NCBI RefSeq assembly: GCF_003014595.1
Contig: NZ_PYGK01000001.1
Span: forward strand, 558,001 to 622,000
Direction: 5' to 3'
Origin: Chitinophaga ginsengisoli
GTDB taxonomy: Bacteria; Bacteroidota; Bacteroidia; Chitinophagales; Chitinophagaceae
Length of the DNA stretch: 64,000 nt
Shown one piece after another: positions 1-8,448 of the stretch (position 1 is the stretch's first letter; each line of letters opens with the position of its first letter). Under the pieces are notes generated by a model, which was given only the letters and a program-made list of their open reading frames with translations, was not told the DNA's origin and did not search any database. Both the position numbers and the translations under genes were made by a program.

Positions 1-1009
1 CGGAGGTACCACCGAATTCGTCCACGACAACAGCAAAATGCATACGCCTTGTCTGGAATTCAGACAGCAGGTCTTCGATCAGTTTATGACCATGTACAAA
101 GAAAGGCTGCCGCATAACGGTATGCCAGTCAAAGCTTTTGCCTTTATCGAGGTGGGGCAGGAGGTCTTTGGTATGGATCACACCCACGATGTTATCGAGG
201 TTGCCTTTGTATACCGGAAGACGGGAATAATGAAGGTCTGCCACTCTTTTTACCACAGCGTCAAAAGGATCTTCATACTCGATACCTGACACATCCAGGC
301 GGGTGTGCATGATCTGTTTAACAGTGATGTTACCGAATTTGAGGATGCCTTTCAGTATATTCTTTTCTTCCTGGGAAGCGGTAGGATCTACACTCATTTC
401 AATGGCCTCATCTATCTCCTGGTAGTTTACAGCGCCACTGCCACGGTGGAAGAAGCGGGCTTCTATGCTTTCGCTGAGGCTTACATAAAAGTCGCTTACA
501 GGTTCCAGCGTTGCATGTACAATGCTGACAAACCAGGCGAAGTAGGTAGCGAAACGGATATTGTTCTGGGCTGCCCATACACGGGGAAGCACCTGGCCAA
601 AGAAAAGCAGCACAAAAATGATAATGGCTATACGTACTACCAGAGACACAACGGGGAAGGTCTGTAGATCTTCCATCTGGGTGATGAGGTAGCTGGTAAC
701 CATAATAAACGCCAGTGATAGGAGGATGCCAGCTATCTGGAGGGAGGCCAGCAGGGAGCGGGGCTTTTCCAGAAGTTTGGTAATCAGCTTACCGCTGGTA
801 TTTTGCCTCGTTTTCAGTGCATTCAGGTCTTTATAGTTCAGGGAGAAGAACGCCACTTCAGCACCGGAAACAATGAACGCCATGAGTAGGAGTATGAATA
901 TTACAAGCAGATAAATAACCACGTTCGGAGTGGCGATTGGCGCCGCTGCTTGCAACAGGGTAAGCTTACCAGATAGAATGCTTGCCGGATAGGTGTACAA
1001 ATTGTTCAA
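1..1009 (-). CDS. gldE: GldE, CNNM/CBS-domain membrane protein (C-terminus outside window)
   Basis: Gliding-motility-associated member of the CNNM (DUF21)/CBS hemolysin-CorC family. About 336 codons are visible before the left edge cuts the gene. Hydrophobic helices lie near residues 24-45 and 80-135, the DUF21 signature GAEVAFFSL follows the first helix, and a CBS-pair region starts around residue 205 (KQIMHTRLDVSG, then YSRLPVYKGN). I chose the TTG start at 1009 (MNNLYTYP) because the frame has no ATG further upstream and the first ATG, at 883, would remove the first membrane helix. The mutY-ssb-gldE order on one strand is the arrangement known around gld genes; gldD would be expected just outside. 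The identification is confident, the start moderately so. Confidence 0.85.
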   Translation of the reverse strand, partial: MNNLYTYPASILSGKLTLLQAAAPIATPNVVIYLLVIFILLLMAFIVSGAEVAFFSLNYKDLNALKTRQNTSGKLITKLLEKPRSLLASLQIAGILLSLAFIMVTSYLITQMEDLQTFPVVSLVVRIAIIIFVLLFFGQVLPRVWAAQNNIRFATYFAWFVSIVHATLEPVSDFYVSLSESIEARFFHRGSGAVNYQEIDEAIEMSVDPTASQEEKNILKGILKFGNITVKQIMHTRLDVSGIEYEDPFDAVVKRVADLHYSRLPVYKGNLDNIVGVIHTKDLLPHLDKGKSFDWHTVMRQPFFVHGHKLIEDLLSEFQTRRMHFAVVVDEFGGTS

Positions 1010-1178
1010 CTTTGACGTGATAAATATTAGAACTCCCAGCGTATAGCAAAGTAAGTTCCAAAAAAAGGGGAAAGTAATTCAGGTCTTAAATTGAATCGCT
1101 TTCCCTATATGCAAATATAAGTAATGTCCCATAAAGGGATTATCAATCAAAAAAGAATTAGTATTTTTTATCGGATAG

Positions 1179-1634
1179 TTAAAAAGGAAGATCGTCCGCT
1201 GTATCGTTTAATTGGGGGGGGATTTCCATATTGGGGAAATTGTCACCAGTGTTACTACCTGTGTTGCTATGATGTATGGCATGCTCAGAGTTGTTCAGGT
1301 CCATACGTTTGTCAAGCATAACCAGATTGTCGCCCACCACCTCGGTGGCAAATTTCTTATTACCCTCTTTGTCTTCCCAGCTGCGGGTACGGAGGCGTCC
1401 TTCTATATAAACGAGGCTTCCTTTGTGAAGGTACTTTTGGGCCAGTTCAGCCAGTCCGCGCCATAATACTACCGTATGCCATTCTGTTTGGGATATTAGC
1501 TTGCCAGCCCGGTCTTTGAATGTTTCTGTTGTTGCCAGAGAGAATTTGGCTACAGCAATGTTACCTTCTAAGAACTGTACGTCTGGATCTCTACCCAAGT
1601 TGCCAATCAGGATTACTTTATTAACACCTCTCAT
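1179..1634 (-). CDS. ssb: Single-stranded DNA-binding protein
   Basis: 151-residue SSB that coats single-stranded DNA during replication and repair. The N-terminal OB fold is clear: MRGVNKVILIGNLGRDP, then the WHTVVLW strand and YIEGRLRTRSW. A flexible Asn/Thr/Gly-rich tail ends in the acidic tip DDLPF, the conserved docking peptide for partner proteins. Length and tail are normal for a bacterial SSB. It lies between mutY and gldE on the same strand, about 180 bases after mutY and 169 before gldE, so it may have its own promoter or be co-transcribed. Confidence 0.95.
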   Translation of the reverse strand: MRGVNKVILIGNLGRDPDVQFLEGNIAVAKFSLATTETFKDRAGKLISQTEWHTVVLWRGLAELAQKYLHKGSLVYIEGRLRTRSWEDKEGNKKFATEVVGDNLVMLDKRMDLNNSEHAIHHSNTGSNTGDNFPNMEIPPQLNDTADDLPF

Positions 1635-1813
1635 TGTTGCAGGTTTTAATCTATTGATTTTAAACTATTGAAAATATACGCTTCTTTTAAATGAACAACC
1701 TTTCTAAAGTTAATGTTTTTTTCAAATCGACAGTGAAAAATTTAACGTATACTTTAGCTCAAATACCTTGCCGCAGCAAGTTGAGCGCTGTTGGTACACA
1801 GTCAGTTTTCGTA

Positions 1814-2878
1814 TCAGAATAGGGTAAGTTCCCTGTTTTTAAGGAAGTCTGTAATAGTTTTCGGAAAGGCGTAATGATCCAGTTGATTCCGTGGAATAGC
1901 CATATAGCCGGGCATTTCAGGCTTTTTGTTAACCGATAGCATAAGGAATTGACTATAGATTGTCTGATGTGTAAGCTGTTGTTTGAATGCCCCGGAAACC
2001 GCATCCATGTTGTAACGTATATCTTTCATGACGTCTTTAAAGGCGGCTGAAGACTGTAACGCTGTTACATCTTCCGGACCGGAAGTTTCTATCAGAATAA
2101 ACTCGTGGAGGTTCTGCCAGATATCATTCTCCGTACGTTTATGGATGTAAACCTGGTCTTTATACTGTAACACAAGGTAATAGAAGTAACGCTTTTTAAT
2201 AACCAGCTTCTTTGTCTTAACAGGCAGTAATCCGGTGAGTCCCAACTGGAAGGCTTTGCATTTGCCAGTCAGGGGGCAGGAACTGCAGGCCGGTTGCTGG
2301 GGCTTACATACTACGGCACCAAAATCCATAATGGACTGGTTATACGAAGCCGACTGGCCATGAGGCAATAACTCCTGAGCCAGTTCAGAGAATTGTTTCT
2401 TGCCTGCGGTACTGTCTATTGGCGTATCTATATCAAAGAAGCGGGAGAGTACGCGGAATACATTGCCGTCCAGAACAGCATGTGGCAGGTTGTACGCAAA
2501 GGAGGCGATGGCCGCGGCAGTATAGGGGCCAATACCTTTGAGCGATTGTATGCTTTCGTATGTATTAGGAAAATGACCGTGATATCCTGATACGATCTGC
2601 CTGGCAGCGGCCAGCATATTTTTACAACGGGCATAATAACCCAGTCCCTGCCACAGGCGGAATACCGCTTCTTCCGGAGCGGCCGCCAGTTCCTGTACTG
2701 TCGGGTAGTTCAGTATGAACCGTTCATAATAAGCCCATCCCTGTTCTACACGTGTTTGTTGGAGAATAATTTCAGACAGCCATATCCGGTAGGGGTCTTT
2801 CTCACCCTTCCATGGCATGGAGCGGGTGTTCTCATGCTTGTTCCACTCCAGCAGGGTGTTCGTAAAAAACTGCTTCAT
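1814..2878 (-). CDS. mutY: A/G-specific adenine DNA glycosylase MutY
   Basis: 354-residue base-excision repair enzyme that removes adenine mispaired with 8-oxoguanine. Visible in order: the catalytic Glu in SEIILQQTRVEQG, the helix-hairpin-helix LKGIGPYTAAAIASF, the catalytic Asp in VLDGNVFRV, the four cysteines of the [4Fe-4S] loop with spacing C-x6-C-x2-C-x5-C, and a C-terminal NUDIX-like domain that recognises 8-oxoguanine. An in-frame start at 2935 would add 19 residues unlike the family. The ATG at 2878 is preferred: it gives the usual MKQFFTN-type start and sits directly behind a -7 box at 2884-2891. Confidence 0.93.
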   Translation of the reverse strand: MKQFFTNTLLEWNKHENTRSMPWKGEKDPYRIWLSEIILQQTRVEQGWAYYERFILNYPTVQELAAAPEEAVFRLWQGLGYYARCKNMLAAARQIVSGYHGHFPNTYESIQSLKGIGPYTAAAIASFAYNLPHAVLDGNVFRVLSRFFDIDTPIDSTAGKKQFSELAQELLPHGQSASYNQSIMDFGAVVCKPQQPACSSCPLTGKCKAFQLGLTGLLPVKTKKLVIKKRYFYYLVLQYKDQVYIHKRTENDIWQNLHEFILIETSGPEDVTALQSSAAFKDVMKDIRYNMDAVSGAFKQQLTHQTIYSQFLMLSVNKKPEMPGYMAIPRNQLDHYAFPKTITDFLKNRELTLF

Positions 2879-2883
2879 TTCTG

Positions 2884-2891
2884 CAAATATA
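2884..2891 (-). promoter_or_regulatory. -7 promoter box of mutY
   Basis: On the minus strand this reads TATATTTG, an exact match to the Bacteroidota -7 element TAnnTTTG. It ends only five bases before the mutY ATG, so the predicted transcript has almost no leader. I see no convincing TTTG element at -33. Confidence 0.5.
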
Positions 2892-3416
2892 ATGGGATCA
2901 ATGAAATAGGAATGTAAGGGTGGCGCCAGCCCCATTTTTTATGAGTATCGGGGGCGGAAAATCATGATAACGATGGCAGTGGAAAAAATGTAAGATTGCA
3001 TTAGATTTATTTTTGATAATATTCAGCTGTAGCAGTTTTGCAGTGGCGTTTAACAGAACTTGTTGATCGATAGACGAATATGCCGGAAAATGCGTTATAA
3101 TAGACAAAGACCTTTTATTTGTTAGTGCCTGATCCCGACAGGTCTTTTTTCGTTAAGTGAAGAAAAAAAAGACTAAATGAATATTATTTTTTGTATATTC
3201 GTTAATGAGTGGTTTAGTGAAATATTGTGATTACCCTAATGGAAGTGTACTTGTACTGGGTTAGAGCATGGCCTCCCTCTCTTTTTCCGGTTGCCCGTTA
3301 TCGTGTTAGAGATTATTACTAGGTGATTTACAGTAAGATATATTATACAAAACCTTGGTATAAGAAAAAAAGATTAAATTTATTTGCTTAAAATTCAGCA
3401 ATTAAAAAAAAATAAA
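2892..3416. other. Intergenic region between mutY and HU, no gene recognised
   Basis: No convincing ORF or known RNA was recognised in these 525 bases. The one clear structure is an inverted repeat AAAGACCT (3106-3113) / AGGTCTTT (3140-3147), perfect over eight pairs with a 26-base loop, followed by further T residues. It could be a weak terminator or part of an RNA structure. The stretch after it is AT-rich and presumably holds the upstream promoter elements of the HU gene. Confidence 0.4.
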
Positions 3417-3424
3417 TAATTTTG
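3417..3424 (+). promoter_or_regulatory. -7 promoter box of the HU gene
   Basis: TAATTTTG matches TAnnTTTG exactly and lies 25 bases before the HU start codon, a normal distance. No -33 TTTG is present at the usual spacing; the nearest one, at 3383-3386, is about ten bases too far away. Confidence 0.5.
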
Positions 3425-3449
3425 GGACAAGTAATCCTTCGCTTCAATT

Positions 3450-3737
3450 ATGAGAAAAGCTGACTTAATTAACAATATTGCTGAAAAAACCGGCATACCT
3501 AAAGTAGATGTGTTAGTAACACTAGAAGCCATGTTTAAGGAGGTCAAGGAAGCGTTGGCTAATGGCGAGCATATCTATATAAGGGGCTTTGGTAGCTTCA
3601 TTACGAAAAAGAGAGCTGCTAAAATTGGCCGTAACATCAAGAAAAACGTTGCCGTTGAGATTCCGGAGCATTTCATTCCAGCCTTTAAGCCTTCTAAAGA
3701 ATTCGTTGCAGAAGTAAAGAAGCTTAAAAGTTCGTAA
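3450..3737 (+). CDS. HU-family DNA-binding protein
   Basis: 95-residue nucleoid protein of the HU/IHF fold. The N-terminus MRKADLINNIAEKTG and the DNA-binding arm region IYIRGFGSFITKKRAAKIGRN are typical, with KPSKEFVAEVK near the C-terminus. It binds and bends DNA as a dimer. The gene is monocistronic or reads into the TPR gene 23 bases downstream; a -7-like box for that gene overlaps the HU stop codon. Confidence 0.93.
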   Translation: MRKADLINNIAEKTGIPKVDVLVTLEAMFKEVKEALANGEHIYIRGFGSFITKKRAAKIGRNIKKNVAVEIPEHFIPAFKPSKEFVAEVKKLKSS

Positions 3738-3742
3738 TTTTG
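3735..3742 (+). promoter_or_regulatory. -7 promoter box overlapping the HU stop codon
   Basis: TAATTTTG matches TAnnTTTG exactly. Its first three bases are the TAA stop of the HU gene, and it lies 18 bases before the GTG start of the TPR gene. It would let that gene be transcribed separately. Confidence 0.4.
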
Positions 3743-3760
3743 CAGCCTAATATTTAAGGC

Positions 3761-4597
3761 GTGCAAAAATCACAAATTCTCCTGGTCGGTGCCGCAGCAA
3801 CAATACTTATTGTATTGGTTGCGTTTGGCCGCACCGTACCTCATTCGGATAAAAAAGCGATGCCAACTGCCACTCATATGCATGAGGGTCAGGAGGGAAA
3901 ATCTATTGCCTTCGACGATTTGCTGGCTTCCGCCAAGCAAAAGGTCCCAGCTGATAAATTAATGTCTATTGCCCGTCTGGAAAACATTGTCCGGGGCGAT
4001 GTTAAGAACCAGCAGATAGCCGCTTACAAACAATTATATGCCTCCTGGGATAGCCTTAACCAACTACCCATAGCTGCGTATTACCTTGGCGAATCCGCCA
4101 AGTTGGAAAATTCCGAAAAAAGCCTCACCTTTGCAGCCAATTTATTTTTAGAACATCTGGAACACGCAGAGGACCCTGCTGTAATGAACTGGGAGACCAA
4201 ACAGGCCATTACCCTGCTGGACAAAGCGATAACGCTCAGTCCGGGTAATGATTCCCTTAAGATAAAACAGGCGCTCCTGTATATGAATACAGAGCCTATG
4301 GTAGGTGTCCAGAAACTCAGAGATGTGGTTGCAGCCAATCCTGACAATGCAGAAGCTCAGATCACATTGGCAAATCTTGCTATTCAATCAAATCAGTTTG
4401 ATAAAGCCATAGACAGGATGGAGTCATTCACTCAGAAACATCCTGAAGAGGCCAAAGCAGTATTTGTATTAGCGGAAGCTTACAGGGGCAAAGGTGACGT
4501 TAAAAAAGCAGTGGAATTGCTGGAGAAATGTAAGACACTGGTGAAAGATCCCTCGCTGAAAGCCGAAATTGATAGTTATATCAGGAGTATAAAATAA
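3761..4597 (+). CDS. Membrane-anchored tetratricopeptide-repeat protein
   Basis: 278-residue protein with one N-terminal hydrophobic segment (residues 5-23), which is an uncleaved anchor or signal peptide, then a soluble helical region. TPR-like helix pairs are visible at about 145-270, for example WETKQAITLLDKAITLSPGN, NAEAQITLANLAIQSNQFDKA and GDVKKAVELLEKCK. TPR proteins are scaffolds for protein-protein contacts; the partner is not evident. The start is GTG, because the frame has no ATG before the hydrophobic segment. It lies between HU and the small basic gene in a housekeeping neighbourhood. Confidence 0.8.
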   Translation: MQKSQILLVGAAATILIVLVAFGRTVPHSDKKAMPTATHMHEGQEGKSIAFDDLLASAKQKVPADKLMSIARLENIVRGDVKNQQIAAYKQLYASWDSLNQLPIAAYYLGESAKLENSEKSLTFAANLFLEHLEHAEDPAVMNWETKQAITLLDKAITLSPGNDSLKIKQALLYMNTEPMVGVQKLRDVVAANPDNAEAQITLANLAIQSNQFDKAIDRMESFTQKHPEEAKAVFVLAEAYRGKGDVKKAVELLEKCKTLVKDPSLKAEIDSYIRSIK

Positions 4598-4634
4598 TAT
4601 TCATTTTTATAAACATTTAAAAACTTATTAGCGT

Positions 4635-4730
4635 ATGCCTTGCGGTAAGAAAAGAAAAAGACATAAGATTGCTACTCACAAACGTAAAAAAAGACTGAGA
4701 AAGAACCGGCATAAGAAGAATAAGAAATAA
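4635..4730 (+). CDS. Small basic ribosome-type protein (AURKAIP1/COX24-like)
   Basis: 31-residue ORF, extremely rich in Lys, Arg and His, starting MPCGKKRKRHK and continuing ATHKRKKRLRKNRHKK. This matches my recollection of the small proteins annotated in Bacteroidota as AURKAIP1/COX24-domain proteins, relatives of the mitochondrial small-subunit protein mS38 and of bS22. The expected site of action is the ribosome. The coding call rests on that resemblance and on position: it follows the TPR gene by 37 bases and is followed by a strong terminator at 4808-4859. It is easily missed by gene finders because of its length. Confidence 0.75.
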   Translation: MPCGKKRKRHKIATHKRKKRLRKNRHKKNKK

Positions 4731-4807
4731 TTTTCTCCTGTTTCCCGCCATTTATACTAACCAGGTTTTATTTGCGGCGCGGTGATCGGACAAAAATTTT
4801 TATATAT

Positions 4808-4859
4808 CCTGCATGATTTTGGCGATTATTGTTAAATTGCTAAAGTCATGCAGGTTTTT
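4808..4859 (+). terminator. Rho-independent terminator after the small basic gene
   Basis: CCTGCATGA (4808-4816) pairs perfectly with TCATGCAGG (4846-4854). The stem extends inward through U-G and A-T pairs to about 15 pairs and is followed by TTTTT (4855-4859). Confidence 0.8.
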
Positions 4860-5012
4860 CCACAAATCCCGCTTAGAATTCCGGATATTACCTGCTGATC
4901 GCTAAACCCTTAAGCAATCCATCATCTACGTATGCTGGCGTTTCGCCGGCTATAATCTGGTATGCAGTAAGCTGTTGTTAAATAGCCGTGCATAACTCAA
5001 GGTGAAGTTATA
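4860..5012 (+). other. Probable 5' leader region of the RNase G gene
   Basis: No ORF of note. A short GC-rich hairpin, GCTGGCG-TTT-CGCCGGC with one G-T pair, lies near 4934-4950. E. coli RNase E controls its own mRNA through 5' leader structures, so a similar role is possible here, but nothing in the sequence proves it. Confidence 0.3.
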
Positions 5013-5036
5013 ATGGTTAAAATTTTGGACGCTTGA
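5013..5036 (+). promoter_or_regulatory. Seven-codon leader ORF overlapping the RNase G start
   Basis: ATG at 5013 opens a seven-codon frame (MVKILDA) whose TGA stop (5034-5036) overlaps the TTG start of the RNase G gene (5033-5035) in the arrangement TTGA. A purine-rich stretch AAGGTGAAG precedes the ATG. This layout would suit translational coupling by termination and re-initiation. It may equally be chance. Confidence 0.35.
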
Positions 5037-6583
5037 ACAAGGAACTTATTATAAATGCGGCACCTACTGGTGTGGAAATAGCGTTGCTGGAAGATAAGAA
5101 ATTGGTGGAATTGCATCACGAAAGCGGCAATCCCAATTTTTCTGTAGGGGATTTATACCTGGGGCGGGTGAAAAAGTTGATCCCGGGCCTTAATGCGGCT
5201 TTTGTCGATGTAGGATTTGAAAAAGATGCCTTCTTACATTACACTGATCTTAGCCCATATATACGTTCTATACTAAAATTTACCCAGCAGGCTATTTCAG
5301 ATAAAACCCCCGAGGGGTTTGATTTTACAAAGTTTAAGAATGAGCCGGAAATCGTAAAGACCGGCAAGATCACAGATGTGCTGGGCGGAAAGCCCAACAT
5401 CCTCGTGCAGATATTAAAAGAGCCCATTTCCTCTAAAGGCCCCCGCCTGAGTTGCGAAATTTCTCTACCCGGAAGATTTATCGTGTTAACACCCTTTAAT
5501 GACATTGTTGCTGTATCTAAAAAGATACATTCTTCCGAAGAAAGAAAGAGATTGCAGAAGATCGTAGAGGCCATCAAAACACCCAATTTCGGTGTGATTG
5601 TCCGTACGGCGGCTGAAGGAAAGAAAACGGCAGAACTGCATGAGGACCTGACCACACTCGTGGAAACCTGGAAAAATATACAGGCAAACCTGCGCGCGGC
5701 ACAACCTCCGCAGAAAATACTGAGTGAACAGGCCAAAACAACCAGCATATTACGTGACCTTCTTAACGAGAGCTTTAACAAGATCGTTATCAATGACAGG
5801 AACATGTTCACTGATACGAGGGCTTATATCCAAAAGATAGCCCCCGAAAAACAGGACATCGTTCAACATTATCATAACGGCGCTCCTATCTTTGATCACT
5901 ATGGCGTTACCCGCCAGGTGAAAGCTTCCTTCGGGAAGACCGTCAACCTGGACAGCGGCGTATACCTGATCATAGAGGCGACAGAAGCATTACATGTCAT
6001 TGACGTCAATAGCGGCTATAAAAGCTCCAGCAATAACCAGGAACAGAATGCCCTTGCATCCAACCTGGAAGCTGCTGCAGAAATAGCCCGCCAGCTGAGG
6101 CTTCGCGACCTGGGAGGTATCATCATCATCGACTTCATTGATATGAAGTTGCCGGAGAATAAAAAGGTAGTCTACGAAGCCATGGAGAAATTCATGGCGC
6201 AGGACAGGGCCAAACACACCATCCTGCCTATCTCCAAATTCGGCCTGATGCAGATCACCCGCCAGCGTGTGAAACCCGAAGTCACTATTTCAGTGGCGGA
6301 AGATTGCCCGACGTGTCATGGTACAGGTAAGATCGGCGCCTCCGTACTGATCATCGACGAGGTCGAAAAGAATCTGCAATACCTGATTAACCATCAGCAT
6401 AAGGGGCTTACCCTCCGGGTACACCCTATATTTTATGCCTACCTGGCCAAAGGCTTCCTGACCTCCCGCCAGTGGAAGTGGTACTTCCAGTATAAGAAAT
6501 GGGTCAAAGTCAAAGCTGACTCTAACTACCATCTTACTGAATATCGTTTCTTTGACGCCAACGAAGAAGAGATTAAATTATAA
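5033..6583 (+). CDS. rng: Ribonuclease E/G family endoribonuclease
   Basis: 516-residue endoribonuclease of the RNase G type, acting in rRNA maturation and mRNA decay. An S1-like RNA-binding region lies at about residues 35-125 (FSVGDLYLGRVKKLIPGLNAAFVDVG). The two metal-binding aspartates are visible at about D324 in VIDVNSG and D367 in IIDFIDM. The zinc-link CPTC is at residues 425-428, and the C-terminal small domain follows. The long tail of RNase E is absent, so the protein is RNase G-like in length. The start must be TTG: the frame is closed by TAA five codons upstream. The MNKELIINAAPTGVEIALLE start is what I would expect for this family in Bacteroidota. Confidence 0.93.
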   Translation: MNKELIINAAPTGVEIALLEDKKLVELHHESGNPNFSVGDLYLGRVKKLIPGLNAAFVDVGFEKDAFLHYTDLSPYIRSILKFTQQAISDKTPEGFDFTKFKNEPEIVKTGKITDVLGGKPNILVQILKEPISSKGPRLSCEISLPGRFIVLTPFNDIVAVSKKIHSSEERKRLQKIVEAIKTPNFGVIVRTAAEGKKTAELHEDLTTLVETWKNIQANLRAAQPPQKILSEQAKTTSILRDLLNESFNKIVINDRNMFTDTRAYIQKIAPEKQDIVQHYHNGAPIFDHYGVTRQVKASFGKTVNLDSGVYLIIEATEALHVIDVNSGYKSSSNNQEQNALASNLEAAAEIARQLRLRDLGGIIIIDFIDMKLPENKKVVYEAMEKFMAQDRAKHTILPISKFGLMQITRQRVKPEVTISVAEDCPTCHGTGKIGASVLIIDEVEKNLQYLINHQHKGLTLRVHPIFYAYLAKGFLTSRQWKWYFQYKKWVKVKADSNYHLTEYRFFDANEEEIKL

Positions 6584-6604
6584 TTCCAGCCTAACTGCTT
6601 TATC

Positions 6605-6640
6605 TAAAACGCTTAACACAATATCGTGTTAAGCGTTTTA
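6605..6640 (+). terminator. Terminator after RNase G
   Basis: TAAAACGCTTAACAC (6605-6619) pairs perfectly with GTGTTAAGCGTTTTA (6626-6640) around a six-base loop. The A and T runs on either side make it usable in both directions. Confidence 0.85.
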
Positions 6641-6741
6641 CATTTGTGCCTTCAAACATTATTGCCCGGATAGCTGTTGTTCTACAAAACATGCTGCCCG
6701 TAAGGGACAATCAGACTTATTACTAAAACTCAGTTACGTTT

Positions 6742-8391
6742 ATGTTTTTACGTTATAGCTGCTTTTTGTTGTTAACTGCGGTGCTACTCTCCGCCTGTGG
6801 TGGAGGTGGTAGAAGAAAGAAAGGGCGGGACAGGGATACCAGCCATTATACCCAACAGGAATATATCGATCGTAAACTGGACAGTAACCAGGTGAACAGC
6901 TTCCTGCAACATGATACCGCCTACGCGGAATATATCCGTGACTTCTACCGGCAAAGGGATTTCCACTACGCCTGGATAGGCAACGATGGTCAGCTGACAG
7001 AACAGGCGGGTAACTTTATCAATATGATGAAAGCAGATGCCGATTATGGTCTGAACGATAGTACCATCATCAGTAAACCCCTGCGTGAATTGTACGATAC
7101 ACTGCTCATGGAAGGGGAGAAATTTCGCCGGGGTGATAAGGGGATGCCCAGAGCAGAACTGTTGCTTACCACCCAGTTTTTTGCTTATGGGAATAAGGTA
7201 TGGAGCGGACTGACCTCAGACAGTGCAAAGTCGCTCGAATGGTTCATCCCGCGGAAGAAGATCAATATGCAAAGCCTGCTCGATTCTATGGTCAATAGAC
7301 CGGCCAACACTTTTGAAGAGCCGGTGAACAAACAATATAAACTGCTGCGGGAGCAGCTCAAAAAACTGGTAGCACTGGAGAAAGTTCCTTGGGATTCACT
7401 GAAGGCATCACGCAAGCTCTATAAACAAGGGGAAAGTGACGCCATTGTCGCAGCTATAAAACAGCGCCTGCACTTATTGGGCGATCTGGCAGCTGCAGAT
7501 ACTTCCCAGGTCTTTACACCAGTGCTCGATACGGCTATACGCAACTTCCAGGATCGTATGGGACTGAAGAAAGACGGCACTATCCAGCCTTCCCTGCTGA
7601 ATACGTTGAACGTATCTCCGCGAAAACGCATACAGCAGATCCTGATCAACATGGAACGCATTCGCTGGGTGCCAGCCGAAACACCGGCCGAGTACCTGCT
7701 GGTGAATATTCCTGCATTTAAACTCTACGTTTATGATAACAATAAACTGGATTGGACCTGCAATGTAGTGGTAGGAAAGCCGGGTACGAATACAGTTATC
7801 TTCAGCAATGAAATGAAGTACATCGTGTTCAGCCCTTACTGGAATGTGCCTCCCGGCATCCTGGTGCATGAGGTATTGCCGGCCATGAAAAGAAATCCTG
7901 GTTACCTTGCCCACCAGAATATGGAAGTGGTAACAGGCAGCGGTAGCCCTGTCGATGCGGGTTCGTTGAACTGGGCTAAGTATTCGGGTGGTAATTTCCC
8001 TTATATAATCCGTCAGAAACCCGGAGGGAAAAATGCACTGGGTAAGGTCAAGTTCCTGTTCCCGAACGAGTACAACATTTACCTGCATGACACGCCATCC
8101 AAAGGATTGTTCGGAGAGAACAAACGTACTTTCAGTCATGGCTGTATACGTGTGTCAGAACCCCAGCACCTGGCAGAGTGGCTGCTGCGTAAAGACTCAT
8201 CCTGGACGGAACAGAAGATTGTAGCGGCTATGAACGGGAATAAAGAGAAGTTTATCACACTGAAAGAGAAGGTGCCCGTATATATAGGGTATTTCACTGC
8301 TTTTGTAGACAGTGATGGCAGACTGAATTTCCGGGACGATGTATATGGACATGACGCCAGACTGGCGGCTACATTATTTGGTGCCAAATAG
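6742..8391 (+). CDS. L,D-transpeptidase lipoprotein (YkuD domain, YcbB-like)
   Basis: 549-residue cell-wall cross-linking enzyme. The N-terminus is a lipoprotein signal with lipobox LLSAC, so it is probably anchored in a membrane facing the periplasm. A peptidoglycan-binding region lies at about residues 233-290 (IRNFQDRMGLKKDGTI). The YkuD catalytic domain follows, with the invariant motif SHGCIRV and nucleophile Cys468. The arrangement resembles the YcbB type, which makes 3-3 cross-links between diaminopimelate residues. It stands alone between two terminators. The frame opens with ATG directly at the signal peptide. Confidence 0.92.
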   Translation: MFLRYSCFLLLTAVLLSACGGGGRRKKGRDRDTSHYTQQEYIDRKLDSNQVNSFLQHDTAYAEYIRDFYRQRDFHYAWIGNDGQLTEQAGNFINMMKADADYGLNDSTIISKPLRELYDTLLMEGEKFRRGDKGMPRAELLLTTQFFAYGNKVWSGLTSDSAKSLEWFIPRKKINMQSLLDSMVNRPANTFEEPVNKQYKLLREQLKKLVALEKVPWDSLKASRKLYKQGESDAIVAAIKQRLHLLGDLAAADTSQVFTPVLDTAIRNFQDRMGLKKDGTIQPSLLNTLNVSPRKRIQQILINMERIRWVPAETPAEYLLVNIPAFKLYVYDNNKLDWTCNVVVGKPGTNTVIFSNEMKYIVFSPYWNVPPGILVHEVLPAMKRNPGYLAHQNMEVVTGSGSPVDAGSLNWAKYSGGNFPYIIRQKPGGKNALGKVKFLFPNEYNIYLHDTPSKGLFGENKRTFSHGCIRVSEPQHLAEWLLRKDSSWTEQKIVAAMNGNKEKFITLKEKVPVYIGYFTAFVDSDGRLNFRDDVYGHDARLAATLFGAK

Positions 8392-8410
8392 CCGCCCGAT
8401 ATGATATGAG

Positions 8411-8444
8411 AAAACAGATGGCTGTTATACCGGCCATCTGTTTT
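8411..8444. terminator. Bidirectional terminator between the L,D-transpeptidase gene and ridA
   Basis: AAAACAGATGGC (8411-8422) pairs perfectly with GCCATCTGTTTT (8433-8444). A runs on one side and T runs on the other serve the two convergent genes. Confidence 0.85.
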
Positions 8445-8448
8445 GGAA

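Noticed and set aside
5239..5811. 190-residue minus-strand ORF inside the RNase G gene
   Set aside because: Antisense shadow of a well-supported gene, with unnatural composition.
7474..8139. 221-residue minus-strand ORF inside the L,D-transpeptidase gene
   Set aside because: It is antisense to a clear enzyme gene with an intact catalytic motif and has no recognisable domain.
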